Assembly (NCBI GenBank): GCA_911728435.2 | Contig: OU452201.1 | Span: 25,730,001 to 25,794,000 of the forward strand | Length of the DNA: 64,000 nt | Source of the DNA: Apoderus coryli | Lineage: Eukaryota > Arthropoda > Insecta > Coleoptera > Attelabidae | Direction: 5' to 3' | Shown: positions 22,179 through 32,084 of the stretch, in pieces | How positions within the stretch are numbered: the first letter of the stretch is position 1 | How the letters are laid out: every line of letters starts with the position of its first letter | Position numbers and translations under genes: made by a program | Notes under the pieces: generated by a model | Databases searched by the model: none | What the model saw: only the letters and a program-made list of their open reading frames with translations | What the model was told of the DNA's origin: nothing

Positions 22179-22373
22179 ACGAAATTTAACCCATTGTATC
22201 CTGAATTACCAGCGATGAACCAGAAGAAGTTTGTAACATCACAAAATAATTATATTAATTATGGCTCCAATTTAAAAGAGTCACCAACATTACCAAAACC
22301 CGTAACTTCAAATAATGACAATACAATTAACGTTTGGCTTATTTTTCTACATTTCCGGAAGCTTCGACATGAG
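22179..22373 (+). CDS. Candidate exon, plus strand, unknown product
   Basis: After a TTATTTTAG acceptor (22170-22178) the frame reads TKFNPLYPELPAMNQKKFV, NYGSNLKESPTLPKPVTSNN and LIFLHFRKLRHE, with a good donor (CATGA|GTAAGA) one base before the frame's TAG-type end. Composition is protein-like (Pro, Asn and Ser rich). It lies only 25 bp from the divergent minus-strand candidate exon, so at most one of the two may be real coding sequence. Confidence 0.3.
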
Positions 22374-22400
22374 TAAGAGAATAGTATATTGTGCAACGAA

Positions 22401-22461
22401 CATGAAATGACATATATTTCCTACGAGTATGATCATACGAGTAGGAAATGGTCATTTCATG
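22401..22461. repeat. Three-tier inverted repeat
   Basis: CATGAAATGAC/GTCATTTCATG, ATTTCCTAC/GTAGGAAAT and the central perfect palindrome GTATGATCATAC nest within 61 bp. It lies just outside the left TIR of the next element and resembles its internal palindrome in the TTTCC-AC/GT-GGAAA words. Confidence 0.75.
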
Positions 22462-22473
22462 TGAGTTTCACAC

Positions 22474-22942
22474 TATACTTTTTCTACGACTGTTTTAATG
22501 CTTTTGAATAAATTTAACATAATTTTTAGGAAAATATTTGTTTTTCGAAACTTACCCTTGCTAGCGTATAAGCCTAAATACGATAAATTAGAATTATTAA
22601 ATTGACTAGGTGGTGTTAAACTATATTCACTAACACTGTTTATGTGTTTTGAAATTAGCGAAATGCTTAATTATAATTATTATTAATTATAAATGCCAAA
22701 ACTGTCAATTTGGTGTTTGTATTTTCGGCGTTGCTATGGTGATTTTTCATTCCCGCCGCTACTTTTGTCATTACCAGGAAATTTTATCCGTGCGTAATAA
22801 TATTTCCCACTAGTTACCTAGCAACTAGTGGGAAATATTATTACGCACGGGTAAATGATAAACAGCATTACAATGTACTACATTTTCAAATCATGATTTA
22901 TCATATAATAAAGACATTTAAAGACAGTCGTAGAAAAACATA
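22474..22942. mobile_element. MITE with TTTTTCTACGACTGT ends
   Basis: Perfect 15-bp inverted ends at 22479-22493 and 22924-22938, with imperfect extension outwards (TATAC/GTATG-like). No ORF. The interior carries the long palindrome at 22783-22855. Confidence 0.65.
22783..22855. repeat. Long near-perfect palindrome
   Basis: Two 28-bp arms, 22788-22815 and 22823-22850, are perfectly complementary around a 7-nt spacer ACCTAGC. Pairing continues outward with one mismatch to TTTA/TAAA. It would extrude as a cruciform or form a strong RNA hairpin. It could be a tiny foldback element inserted in the surrounding MITE. Confidence 0.9.
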
Positions 22943-23057
22943 CTTTTTAATATACATAAACTAACCAGTTAATCCTAATGTTCTAAAAATACAAAATTTT
23001 AACTAAATGAATCCAATCTGTGTGTGAAATTCAATATATTAATAAATTGACAATATA

Positions 23058-23340
23058 CATGGTGTTTCAAAAATACTCTGCAATATTTAAGGAGGTGATT
23101 TCTCAGGTCATTTTATGAAAAAACAGTTCCCATAAACATATGTCTGAAAATGCATTGTTTCTAAAATACAAGGTGTTAAAGTTTTTTTGGTAAATAACGG
23201 TTTTTTGTAATTGAGTCAAATATCTGCATACCAATTTCTTTGAAACTTGGCAGAGTTGTTCCTAGAAATAAAGAGCATATATGGCTCTAACTTTATCAAA
23301 ATTATTAAGTCCAGTGGCGTTAGAGGCAAATCTATAATCG
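23058..23340 (+). repeat. Dispersed repeat family C, copy 1 (TIR-like)
   Basis: Aligns over about 280 bp with the reverse complement of 58865-59143, sharing GTGTTTCAAAAA, GGTGATTT-TCAGGTCATTT, ACAAGGTGTTAAAGT, GATTTCTTTGAAA-TTGGCAG and ATTATTAAGTCCAGTGGCG. The GTGTTTCAAAA tip suggests the end of a Tc1/mariner-type element; the transposase fragment at 23690 may belong to it. Confidence 0.75.
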
Positions 23341-23595
23341 AGGTAATAGCAGCGGTTTCGGTGTAGTCTCGTCTATTTTATATTAGATATTTCTGTCTAT
23401 GTATATACCTCCAACAATAAATAACAAGATTACTACAATGCCTTGATACATAGCAGATTGTCATCAACCAAGTACATAGTTTATCTTTGATAAAGCATCA
23501 TAAAATGTATAAACAGTGATATGTAAATACGTCTTTCCTTATTATAAATGGTCGAGTTGGTATCAATATGAGGAATTATATCTAAATTATGTAAC

Positions 23596-23672
23596 CAAAT
23601 GAACCCCTATATGCTATTCAAATTGTTACTGGTTCGATTCAAGCTTTACGAGCGGTTTTAATTAAAGAAGAA
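23596..23672 (+). repeat. Dispersed repeat family D, copy 1
   Basis: About 75 bp matching the reverse complement of 43806-43892 almost base for base: TGCTATTCAAATTGTTAC, GGTTCGATTCAAGCTTTACG, AGCGGTTT-AATTAAAGAAG. Confidence 0.8.
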
Positions 23673-23689
23673 CAATGAGTTTCTTAAAA

Positions 23690-23953
23690 ACGAACGTTAT
23701 TTAAAAATCTGTAAAAGAATTAGGTAACAAGCTGACTAAATTATTAGTGTTCACAATTTATCGAGTGATTAGAGAGGGAAATGTAGAGGTAATTGACCAT
23801 ACTTTAAAAAGAAAACGTATTGGACAAAAATTTAAACAAATTGATGACGAAGGTAAAAACTTCATTAGGAAAATGATGTATAGTTTTCATAAACAAAATA
23901 AGGTGCCTACTTTAGATATGGTTCGAGAAAAACTTAAAAACTGTAGACAATAA
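23690..23953 (+). pseudogene. Transposase N-terminal (helix-turn-helix) fragment
   Basis: The frame contains KSVKELGNKLTKLLVFTIYR, VIREGNVEV, HTLKRKRIGQKF, DDEGKNFIRKMMYSFHKQ and KVPTLDMVREKLKN before a stop. The order (helix-turn-helix with TIyRvikEg, basic linker, IRr-h-fh, vPTl..l..kLk) matches the DNA-binding half of an IS630/Tc1-type insect transposase family. The DDE half is missing. It starts without an ATG and follows a frameshift or stop near 23705. Confidence 0.45.
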
Positions 23954-24551
23954 AATTAATACAATTGCTTGTCCATATTGCGGGAAATATTTTTTTTCTC
24001 TCGAAGCATATATTTATAAATTGTGGATATTGTTATTGGGTTTTAGGTTCATATTAACAACAAAAATGATTTTTTTTTATTTCATGTCTCACTTTTTTCC
24101 GAGAAAAAATATTTGTGTTCAGGATTTTTTTATTAGTCTTGCATCTCATTAGTGATCTTTTTCCCTTCTGTCTTTCCATTATTGGCATTATAATATTTGG
24201 TAAGAGGATTTTTTTTAATAATAAGTAATAATAGACTGCGGATTTATTACGAAATATTCGTTCGACGTATCTTCTCTATTTCCAAGTGTATCAATTCCCA
24301 AGCCACTAGAATATTTTCAAGATTTTCTTTCAAGATAATTTAAAAATTTAATATTCTTGATGTATACAAAAATTTAAAATAACATTTTCAAAATGACAAG
24401 AGTATTTAAAAATGACACAGGCTCTATTAATTCGACTTATTCCTATCTTACCTAGTAGCCTGATCTGTACTTTATATATTTTAATTTGCTTTTATTTTCC
24501 CTAAAATAATGATACGCCCATGCCTCCAAACATAGATGTTTGCCGCCGCAG

Positions 24552-24691
24552 CATTTTTTTGTGATTTCAATTGAGATTATGACGACTATCCAAGATAAAA
24601 GCAACTGCAGTTTGCAACAAATACATAGCGTATGGGAGACCCTTGTTAGCACAACAGCCTGTAGTACAACGTACGTTTGCACAATTCGCAG
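24552..24691 (+). CDS. Candidate exon, unknown product
   Basis: ATG at 24579 opens MTTIQDKSNCSLQQIHSVWE, TLVSTTACSTTYVCTIRR, reaching a donor-like CGCAG|GTATAT at 24691. A possible acceptor (GCCGCCGCAG) lies at 24542-24551 in phase with the frame. Local GC is higher than the flanks. The opposite strand is also open here, so the call is tentative. Confidence 0.25.
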
Positions 24692-25479
24692 GTATATGGG
24701 GGCTAGAACACAAAATATCCCAAGGCAAGAAGGAACATATCACCTAGAACAATAAGTTTTACACATCATGTAGATGTAAATTTCTCATGCCTAAAAATAT
24801 ATCAAATAACGAGATGGGAAGCACATCACAAAAGTGGCAAAAGATAGGATGAACTGTATCTATGTATGAAATGTGTATTTCGCATGAGATTATTCTCATA
24901 CTTATCATGCATGTAGAGTTAAATCAACGGAACGTGGATAATAAACAAAAATAGAAAGCAAAATACTAAATAACTACATAGATACTACCTACACACAAGA
25001 TAACATCATGACAATAAAAAGATGATATAAACCGTTATACCGTGTAATATGGGAGACAGTTAACCGAAATAAAAGCATTACCATTTACAATGCATTCCAA
25101 TATGCATAAATATAGTGATATTCACGTTTTTTTTTGTCAGTATTATCGTGCTTCTTGGGCTATCGACTTCAAAATTGGCAGCTTTATGTTTTTTGGTATG
25201 AGAAAAATGTATGTTAATTTTTTTATGTTGCTCATAGGGGCGCTACTTACAACCTATTGCAGTGATAAATTATGTCATAACTTTTCACCATGTACCTAAT
25301 ATCTAATATTAAATAGGTCTTAAAATCTGATAGAGCAGCCTCTTTTTTGTGAAAACTTACTTCTTGTTCATTTTCGATATTTTAATCCGTTTTCAAGAAA
25401 AAACGATTTAATGCAGATTATTTGCTTCTCACCCTCTCTAACCAGTCCACTTTATTTGAATTTTCATCAACCGAATTCA

Positions 25480-25748
25480 TTGATTGAAGAAGGCAAAATA
25501 TATGGTTTATGCACGATGGGGCACCAGCAAATTCTGCTCGGCCGGAACGTGAAAATTTAGACATCTTTCCCCATCGTTAGATTAGTCGAGCGACTGAATT
25601 TTCTCGCCCACCTTCAAGCCCCGACTAAGTCCTCAGAATTTTTCAATTTGGTCACAGATGAAACACCTAGTATATAAAGAAACTCTTGAATTGTCCGAGG
25701 AGTTGAAGATGTAGAATACAAGCAGCTGACGATGAAATCAGATCTGTA
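25480..25748 (+). pseudogene. Transposase DDE fragment inside the 25.1-27.4 kb element
   Basis: Reads IWFMHDGAPANSARPERENL, FPHR-ISRATEF, RPPSSPD and IFQFGH, with KKLLNCPRS in shifted frame. HDGAPA and RPPSSPD mark the second and third catalytic Asp regions of an IS630-type transposase. Several stops and frameshifts are present, and the coding sequence is then cut by the TA-flanked MITE at 25749. Confidence 0.6.
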
Positions 25749-26624
25749 CCCCAGAATAAAACTGTCCCATTTCTTAATTGTTCAGGAAACGCAAATGAAA
25801 TTTTGTGTTATTGCAATTACCTTCTGTATTTATTCTGGTTTAAAATGTGCTGGTAATTATTTTATTTTTGTGTTTTCTATTGTTTCTTTATAATAATGTA
25901 ATATTTACAAACACTTCACACATGCCAAAAAAAAAATTTTTTTGACTTGAAACTTGGATTTAATGGACTTAATATAGTTTTATTCCAATGAAATTTAGCT
26001 GCTCTGGACTTTGGATTATTTAGAGAAAAAAAACACAATTTTATCAAAAGTGTACTTTAATTTACTGGTAGATGCAAAAGTATTTAAACGTAAAGTAATG
26101 CTAAATCCATAAAAAAAAACTTATTCTTACTTGTTATTCAAACTGCACTTAACCATGAGGTTTTTTTATCAAAATTTATGAATAATAGCGAAAAGCTAAT
26201 TTTTTTAGTTTTTTCAGGTTCTTTTGCATGAACCATATCCATAATTATTCTTCTTGACCTAGTTGAACTCATTTTTTTATGAATATCACTAATGATGAAA
26301 CTCAAATACATGATAAATTCTACAGCAGACTAACGCACATAAATACCAAAACATGGACTTAATATAGTATTATTCAGGAAATTTAGGGAATTATCGGACT
26401 TAAGCATAAGGTTTTAAAAAATGAATCTGTAACTAAGCATATAACACAGTTTTATTCCAGACCGGTGTAGGACTAATATTTTTTTATTAAATCTTGTAAC
26501 ATCCTCACCTAGTACTGTAGGACATATTACACATTCGCAAGTAAAAGACGAGTTAATATTACGCTAGAAAAGTGAAAAAACTGCTTTTCGTAAAAAGTGG
26601 ACTTAATACAGTTTTATTCTGGGG
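25749..26624. mobile_element. Tc1-like MITE with CCCCAGAATAAAACTGT ends
   Basis: Perfect inverted ends of 17 bp, each flanked by TA (25747-25748 and 26625-26626). The end motif recurs inside: ACTTAATATAGTTTTATTCC near 25968, a variant near 26357, a third near 26440, and the terminal one near 26600. No ORF. It splits the host transposase pseudogene and is therefore younger than it. Confidence 0.8.
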
Positions 26625-26698
26625 TACAGAGATGCAATCAAGAAGCACCAGAAGAACTCGTGTATTGTAACCTTGTATTTATCTTGAACCTTGTTACA

Positions 26699-26948
26699 AT
26701 TTTTTATAATTCCTTCGTTTTCTTGGGATATAAGGTTTTATTTTAAAAGGGAAATTTTTGTTTAAAATATTTTTTATTTCGTGTCCGTACTACGTTTCCG
26801 CTTACTCGCCTTCTTCAGGTACATTTCTTTTCTCTCCTAACATCACATTTTTTACTTGAACCAAGATTTTGGTGTACACTACTTTTAGTGGGTATTTTTG
26901 TTAAAATAGAACATTACATCCTAAGAAAAAGAAGGAATTATAAAAAGA
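26699..26948 (-). mobile_element. Penelope-type 3' tail between 28-bp inverted repeats
   Basis: TATAATTCCTTCGTTTTCTT at 26704-26723 and AAGAAAAAGAAGGAATTATA at 26925-26944 are inverted copies. Between them, on the minus strand, lies a CTGAAGA..GGAAACGTA hairpin like that at 18.3 kb. The stretch just inside resembles 30608-30640. No ORF. Confidence 0.5.
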
Positions 26949-27816
26949 ACTCATGTCTCTCAGAAAACGGATTACAAAATGCGTCGAAATTAATGGTGCA
27001 CACTTCGCACAAATGCTTTAAAGGTTCAAATTTATTAGTTTTTGTTTAGTTTTTCTCGTAAATTTTCAAAAATAATGATTTTTTAACAAAACCTTAGCTA
27101 GTTTTCTTTCTACGATGAAAATGTAATCTGCATTTAATCGTTTTTCCTTGAAAACGGATAAAATATCGAAAATTACCAAGAATTAACTTTTCACAAAAAA
27201 AGGCTGTTCTTTCAGATTTTAAGACCTATTTAGCTTTAGATATAAAGGGTCAAAAGCTATGACATAATTTATCATAGCAATAGGTTGTAACTAGCGCCCC
27301 CTATGGACAACGTAATAAAAAATTAAATATTAATTTTTCCTCATACCAAAGAACATAAAGCTGTCAATTTTGAAGACGATACGATAATACAGGTAAAAAT
27401 ACCCTGTATTTCGGAAACTATCAATATTTGGACAACGCACGTTTGGATCAATCATCATTATGTGACCCGTAGTATCTCCAGTTAACCATTGTTAATAAAA
27501 CACCCTTAAAAGTTTTGAGCAAACAGACGACCGCTAAGAAATTTTTCTCGGACAAACTCGAAAAGGTTGTGAAAATACTAAAAAACCAACGCCTATACAG
27601 TTTTGTTGGAGCAATAATTATTTAGAAAAAAAATATTTTGATTAAATAACTAATGTATGGAAGATACTAATGACATAATAATCTATTTTCGTGCAGACAG
27701 TAAAGCTATACCCGGACCTCATTTTTGAACTTGTTAATTAAAATTATTCAGTATTATTACTAATTATTGTTAATATTTATTGAATTTATAAGTGTAACAG
27801 AATTTCATAATTTTAG

Positions 27817-27934
27817 ATAATGTACGATCTTCGTCTCAACTTGCAGTCTATGAAGGTTTACGAGTCCGCCGCCATCAAATCTGTAGACGAACTCTATGCC
27901 CCACGGCAGTTCATCCTTAAGATGTTGAATGATC
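27817..27934 (+). CDS. Candidate internal exon of an unidentified gene
   Basis: A TTTTAG acceptor precedes 118 bp reading MYDLRLNLQSMKVYESAAIK, SVDELYAPRQFILKMLND, ending at GATC|GTAAGC. Third codon positions are strikingly GC-rich (CTC AAC TTG CAG.. TCC GCC GCC ATC) against the AT-rich flanks, the strongest coding-like composition outside transposons in this window. It starts in phase 0 and ends in phase 1. The next plus-strand candidate (32842) begins in the matching phase. I do not recognise the protein. Confidence 0.45.
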
Positions 27935-28460
27935 GTAAGCGACCCCAGTTTTTTCCATAGGGAACCCCAGATGTGGTCAAATAATCGATAAAATTAATTT
28001 ATATTTGCTGCCACTGTCCAAAATCAAGTAGAATTAATACCAGAGACACATAATGGAAAGAAAATACATCAAACAACGAAAATATCTTATTGCATTTAGC
28101 TAAGTTTAAAGCAACGTCGCTTCATAATTATTAAACATGATAAAATCGGAAATCTCACTTAACGTCTAACGGGATAATTTTACACTTTTCAATTTACTCA
28201 GAAAAATCCGTGTTGCTCGTTTGGTCGTCGTTTGTCATAATTAGAATCAACTATCATTTTTCCCAACAGAAAAGGTATTCTTTATAACCATTAGCATTTT
28301 GACAAGCCAAGTCATTATTTTTAATTGCTTTAACTTGCAGGAAAATTCCATTTAAAAACATTTTGTGCGTAGGTTTGAACATGACCCTTTGTTCTCAATT
28401 AATATTTAAGATATGGAAGAAAATCTAAAATTTCTCACAATTTCTATAATTAGGTAAGTA

Positions 28461-28556
28461 AATAATAATAATAAATTGCTTTATTGTGTAACACGTAATA
28501 CACAAAGGGTCGGAGATTTGGTTTTACCCACTATTTTTATTTTATTTATTTCTTAG
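28461..28556 (-). repeat. Two retrotransposon 3' tails, 5'-truncated
   Basis: 28461-28515 in reverse complement ends ACACAATAAAGCAATTTATT and (ATT)n, like the tails at 2.57 and 13.67 kb. At 28532-28556 an (AAAT)n-type tail follows in the same orientation. Neither has coding sequence left. Confidence 0.55.
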
Positions 28557-29200
28557 TTCCATCGAATGATAACAATACAACATGTTACATTATGGGATTG
28601 TCAAACCACAAAGCAAACTTAAAAAATAAAAATATAAGTACAAGTATAACTAAGGATAGAATAAATAATTAATTACTTATAATAGCTACGTACAAGTAAT
28701 ATAAAATAATTGCTTTCCTTTTATGCAATTCTTAGTTTTTACTGGTATGTTTCTATCTCAAGTATCTTTCATCGTCCGTGTCATAAGCAGATACATTGCA
28801 AAAATATTTGACTAGACATTTACTTAGTAATTGTTCTTATTCCATGTGCCTCAACTCATTACATTTGAAACAATAGTTAAACCAAAACTTCAAACTCAAT
28901 TTGACTTGATAACAATTTTTCAAAATTTAGAATGAACTTTAGATTTTGAGGTGACGTTTATCCGATTCTCAATTTATCGGAAGTAGTAAAGAATATACCG
29001 GCATACACAATTTCCTTTAGGAATAGCAGTCAATTTATGTTTTCCATCGAGCAGCGAAGTTCGAAATCTCATATTATATTCAACGGGACATGGAAAGTTT
29101 ATATATTGTTATGTTGCAGAAGAAAGTTTTGTATTTTATATCTATTCCGAAGGTTTTTGTCCGTATTTTCATAATTACAAAACATGTAGGTAGCGTTAGA
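28557..29200. other. AT-rich non-coding stretch
   Basis: Nothing recognised apart from the possible 3' UTR of the tail at 28532. Confidence 0.4.
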
Positions 29201-29221
29201 AGTTCAATCGTTCAATCAAGT

Positions 29222-29690
29222 GATATCTCGTGCTAGGATAAGCTATTCGTAAGTGTTGGAAATTTGAACCACATTGCCTGCCGATCACCACTGATGAGTT
29301 GTGGATCAACGAAACATCCTGTCTCGTGAAAGCATGGTAGTGTGAAGCGAATCTCTAACATAACTTAAAGTCTTGTTACATTATGAAGCAATTCGTAAAT
29401 AAAGCCGCCTGCTAAGGAATTCGGGCGTATCTAGTGTTGACAATAGGATTTAATGGAGTTGTCCAGCCTTCGTTAGTGAACTTTGTTTCAACGGGCAAAT
29501 TGCCAACTCACACTACATGTCGCCACAAACATCTCGTTACCATTCGATATCTCGTGCTAGTATATAAGCCCGTCTTGTGAAAGCAAATTTCCAACATTAC
29601 AACACAAAAGCTAGTGTGGTTGAGTAGAATAGCGATTAAGCTAGACTTTGCCTCGTTGGTTCAGCGAATATTTTATTTGTAATTTTCTTT
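29222..29690 (+). mobile_element. Retrozyme- or LTR-like element carrying a hammerhead motif
   Basis: The 15-bp word GATATCTCGTGCTAG occurs at 29222 and again at 29546, and GTCT(C/T)GTGAAAGCA at 29321 and 29572, giving a direct-repeat structure with a period of about 250-325 bp. An inverted pair GTTGGAAATTTG / CAAATTTCCAAC links 29250 and 29583. The second repeat contains a TATA-like AGTATATAAGCCCG, and AATAAA words occur at about 29400 and 29693. This fits a small non-autonomous retroelement with two related terminal segments, the first keeping a complete hammerhead. Limits are approximate. Confidence 0.45.
29285..29329 (+). ncRNA. Type I hammerhead ribozyme candidate
   Basis: All conserved core elements are present in order. 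Stem I strand is TCACCA (29285-29290); core CTGATGA is 29291-29297. Stem II is GTTG (29298-29301) with CAAC (29307-29310) around TGGAT. GAAA is 29311-29314. Stem III is ACA/TGT (29314-29316 with 29320-29322) closed by TCC. The cleavage triplet GTC ends at 29323, and the stem I partner TCGTGA is 29324-29329. Stem I pairs at five of six positions (C29289 against C29325 mismatched). Predicted cleavage is after C29323. Confidence 0.7.
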
Positions 29691-29699
29691 GGAATAAAT

Positions 29700-30600
29700 G
29701 AATATAGCTTTGACTTTTACTTAGGATAATTTGTTATTATGCATTAAAAAATATTTATTTTATTGATAGTTAAATATTTATGTAGAAAATATGAAAGTGA
29801 ATTTAAAATTTTTCGAGACCAATCTGTCCCCGCTATTGAAAATGTTATGTATACATTAAAAGGATTTCATGTCCGTTAATATAATAAATGAAAAATAATT
29901 TCGTGGCAAAGCGGACAAAATTATTGGTTTTACCTACACTGATAGCCAAATATTTTGGGAGATGCTGGCAGAAGGATAAATGGTCTCCTCCTAGCGTTTT
30001 CTGTTTACACTATTTTTATTTCTATTTTTACGACTGGTTTTATCTAGGTATAAACCAGTACATTTGTCCGCGAAATTATTTTTAATTTTTTATGTATACA
30101 TTTAAAGAACAAGGCAAAACAACTACTTCACTGGCTAATACCACGACTGGCATTGAATTACAAGCACACATTTTGCCAATAAATACTAAAATGAAAATTT
30201 TACTTAGCTTTTTCGCATCAAATTAACTGACTATATAAGTACAACAAAAAACCAACAAAATCATTGAAATGCAATCAAAAATATATAATTTATGTTATCA
30301 GATTTAAAAAAATTTAAATACTGACGTGAAGTGCTTCGATAAAAAAAATATTGAGTTCATTACCAATGTTTGACATATTTGAGTGTAAACTGGAGCCATC
30401 TAGCAATATAGGGTACAGGTAAATTACTGATCAAATAAATATAATTGCACTCATAATATCGAAGTATCAGGCCAGATATTTCCTTCGTCCTTACAATCCT
30501 GATATATAAGGATTTCAATATTATTTCTGTTCAGAAATATTTACCTATCGTTACGTATTTCGGGATGCCCAAATCCAAAAATACACAAGTTTTAATATTC
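29700..30600. other. AT-rich non-coding stretch
   Basis: A 65-codon plus-strand frame at 29888-30085 shows no motif. No element ends recognised. Confidence 0.4.
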
Positions 30601-30607
30601 TTTTATC

Positions 30608-30740
30608 TTTTTCTTTGGGTTATAGGTTCTTGAAAATAAATTTTCTTTTTTCTTTAATTTTTAGCGAAAAGTTACATTTCGCTTGTATAACTTTATATCG
30701 ACGTAACGGCGATGGTTTATCGCCTTCTTCAGGTCATTCT
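30608..30740 (-). mobile_element. Penelope-type 3' tail with degenerate hammerhead-like hairpin
   Basis: On the minus strand CTGAAGA is followed by a perfect stem GGCGAT/ATCGCC with a short loop, and then GTTACGTC where GAAACGTH would be expected. The T-rich flank with GGGTTATAGG resembles the piece at 26.7 kb. The core is mutated, so self-cleavage is unlikely. Confidence 0.45.
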
Positions 30741-30999
30741 AGAAAATTACAAACATTATGTATACCTATACATTCAAACAATCGTATAAAACTGATTTAC
30801 CTAATAGTTTTTTTTACAGTTTGTTATTAAAATTACATTGTATAAAAAATCTTATGTTTTTTACATAAAAATACATATATTTCACAGGACATCCCGTTTA
30901 CAAACACAATACAGTTTAAAAAATTTGCTAATATACGTTTATAAAATTCCCTGGAATTGTCTTAGATCAAAATACATGCTGTACTATTTAGAGTTTTTT

Positions 31000-31300
31000 T
31001 TATTTATTTATTTTTTTTATTGAAATTGATAAAAAAGAAAGAATACACATAAGTAAATTCAAATATATAATATACTTATCGACAACAACACTTTCATTCA
31101 TGTAGATTAATCCAACTAAACAGGTCCTCTTTATGCAGATTTTCAGGATTGCGGAAAAGTACAAACATATCTTAGGCATTTCAAACAAACAAGTTATTAA
31201 AAATATTTGACAACAGAAGAATCTGACATAGAAATTCAAAACCAATCTAAAATAGCATTTCTTTAGGTAATTTCTATGATGTAAAAAATATATTATTTTT
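31000..31300 (-). repeat. Probable retrotransposon 3' UTR with (AAAT)n-type tail
   Basis: In reverse complement the sequence ends AAATAAATAAAT after AATTTCAATAAAA. No RT motif is visible upstream (positions up to about 31300). Confidence 0.3.
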
Positions 31301-32084
31301 TGTAATGTTAGTTAACTATTCAAAAATATTTTCACTTACAATATACCGAATTGTATCTAATTTCATAGAATTAGCTTTGCACACCACAATAATAACAATA
31401 ATAATGGACATTAACCTTTTTAGAAAGGATCGTGGGATGGCCCACAATCAAAAGGTGCATGAACTTTTAGCATTAAACTATTTTATAATAACAGCGATGG
31501 TTGTTACACTTATTTCTCATTCTGAGATTTACTATAGCAAAAACTGTCGATAAATAACGTTTTAATAGATGCTACAAACAGTACGTCGAAACATAATTTT
31601 AGAAAAGGTACCGGGACAATAATTGAGTTTGTGATAATAAGAAAACTATTATATTATAATATAAAACAATAGAATATCAATTTCTAGTTTGCTATAGCCA
31701 GTGTTGTATATGATCTAAGAATCATCGGCTGGCCAGAAGTTTTACTTCTTTTGCCCTCAGTTCTAGTACAGATAACATGATAAATCATTTGCCAGGTCCT
31801 TTCTACTTAATGAACAATTAAAGCCAATTTTTAGCTAATGGCTGCTGCTTACTTGATCTACATTATATTGTTATTTAATTGATAACATAGCATGAATTTA
31901 TATACCTATTATTTAACTCTGCTTCACAGTATGTCAATTGTCACGTACATTGTATGTCGAACATCAACAATTGCCGCGTTAAATGCTAAATCACCACTTT
32001 ACTTTTATTTCGAATCATTAAATACGAACTTTAATATCGTTTCTACAAAACATAAATGTCACAATAAAATTAAAAGCAGGTATC
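31301..32084. other. Non-coding stretch
   Basis: Short plus-strand frames at 31305-31553 and 31892-32110 carry no recognisable motif; the latter runs into the RT fragment that follows. Confidence 0.4.

Larger units (their letters stand above)
25113..27406. mobile_element. IS630/Tc1-mariner element with about 300-bp TIRs, interrupted by two insertions
   Basis: 25118-25430 and the reverse complement of 27105-27396 align closely (CTTCAAAATTG-CAGCTTTATG, GGCGCTA-TTACAACCTATTG, AATAGGTCTTAAAATCTGA, CGTTTTCAAG-AAAAACGATT). The right tip is CAGGGTATTTTT with a TA flank; the left tip is decayed. The interior keeps a piece of transposase (25480-25748) and two later insertions: a Tc1-like MITE (25749-26624) and a Penelope tail (26699-26948). 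Confidence 0.75.
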
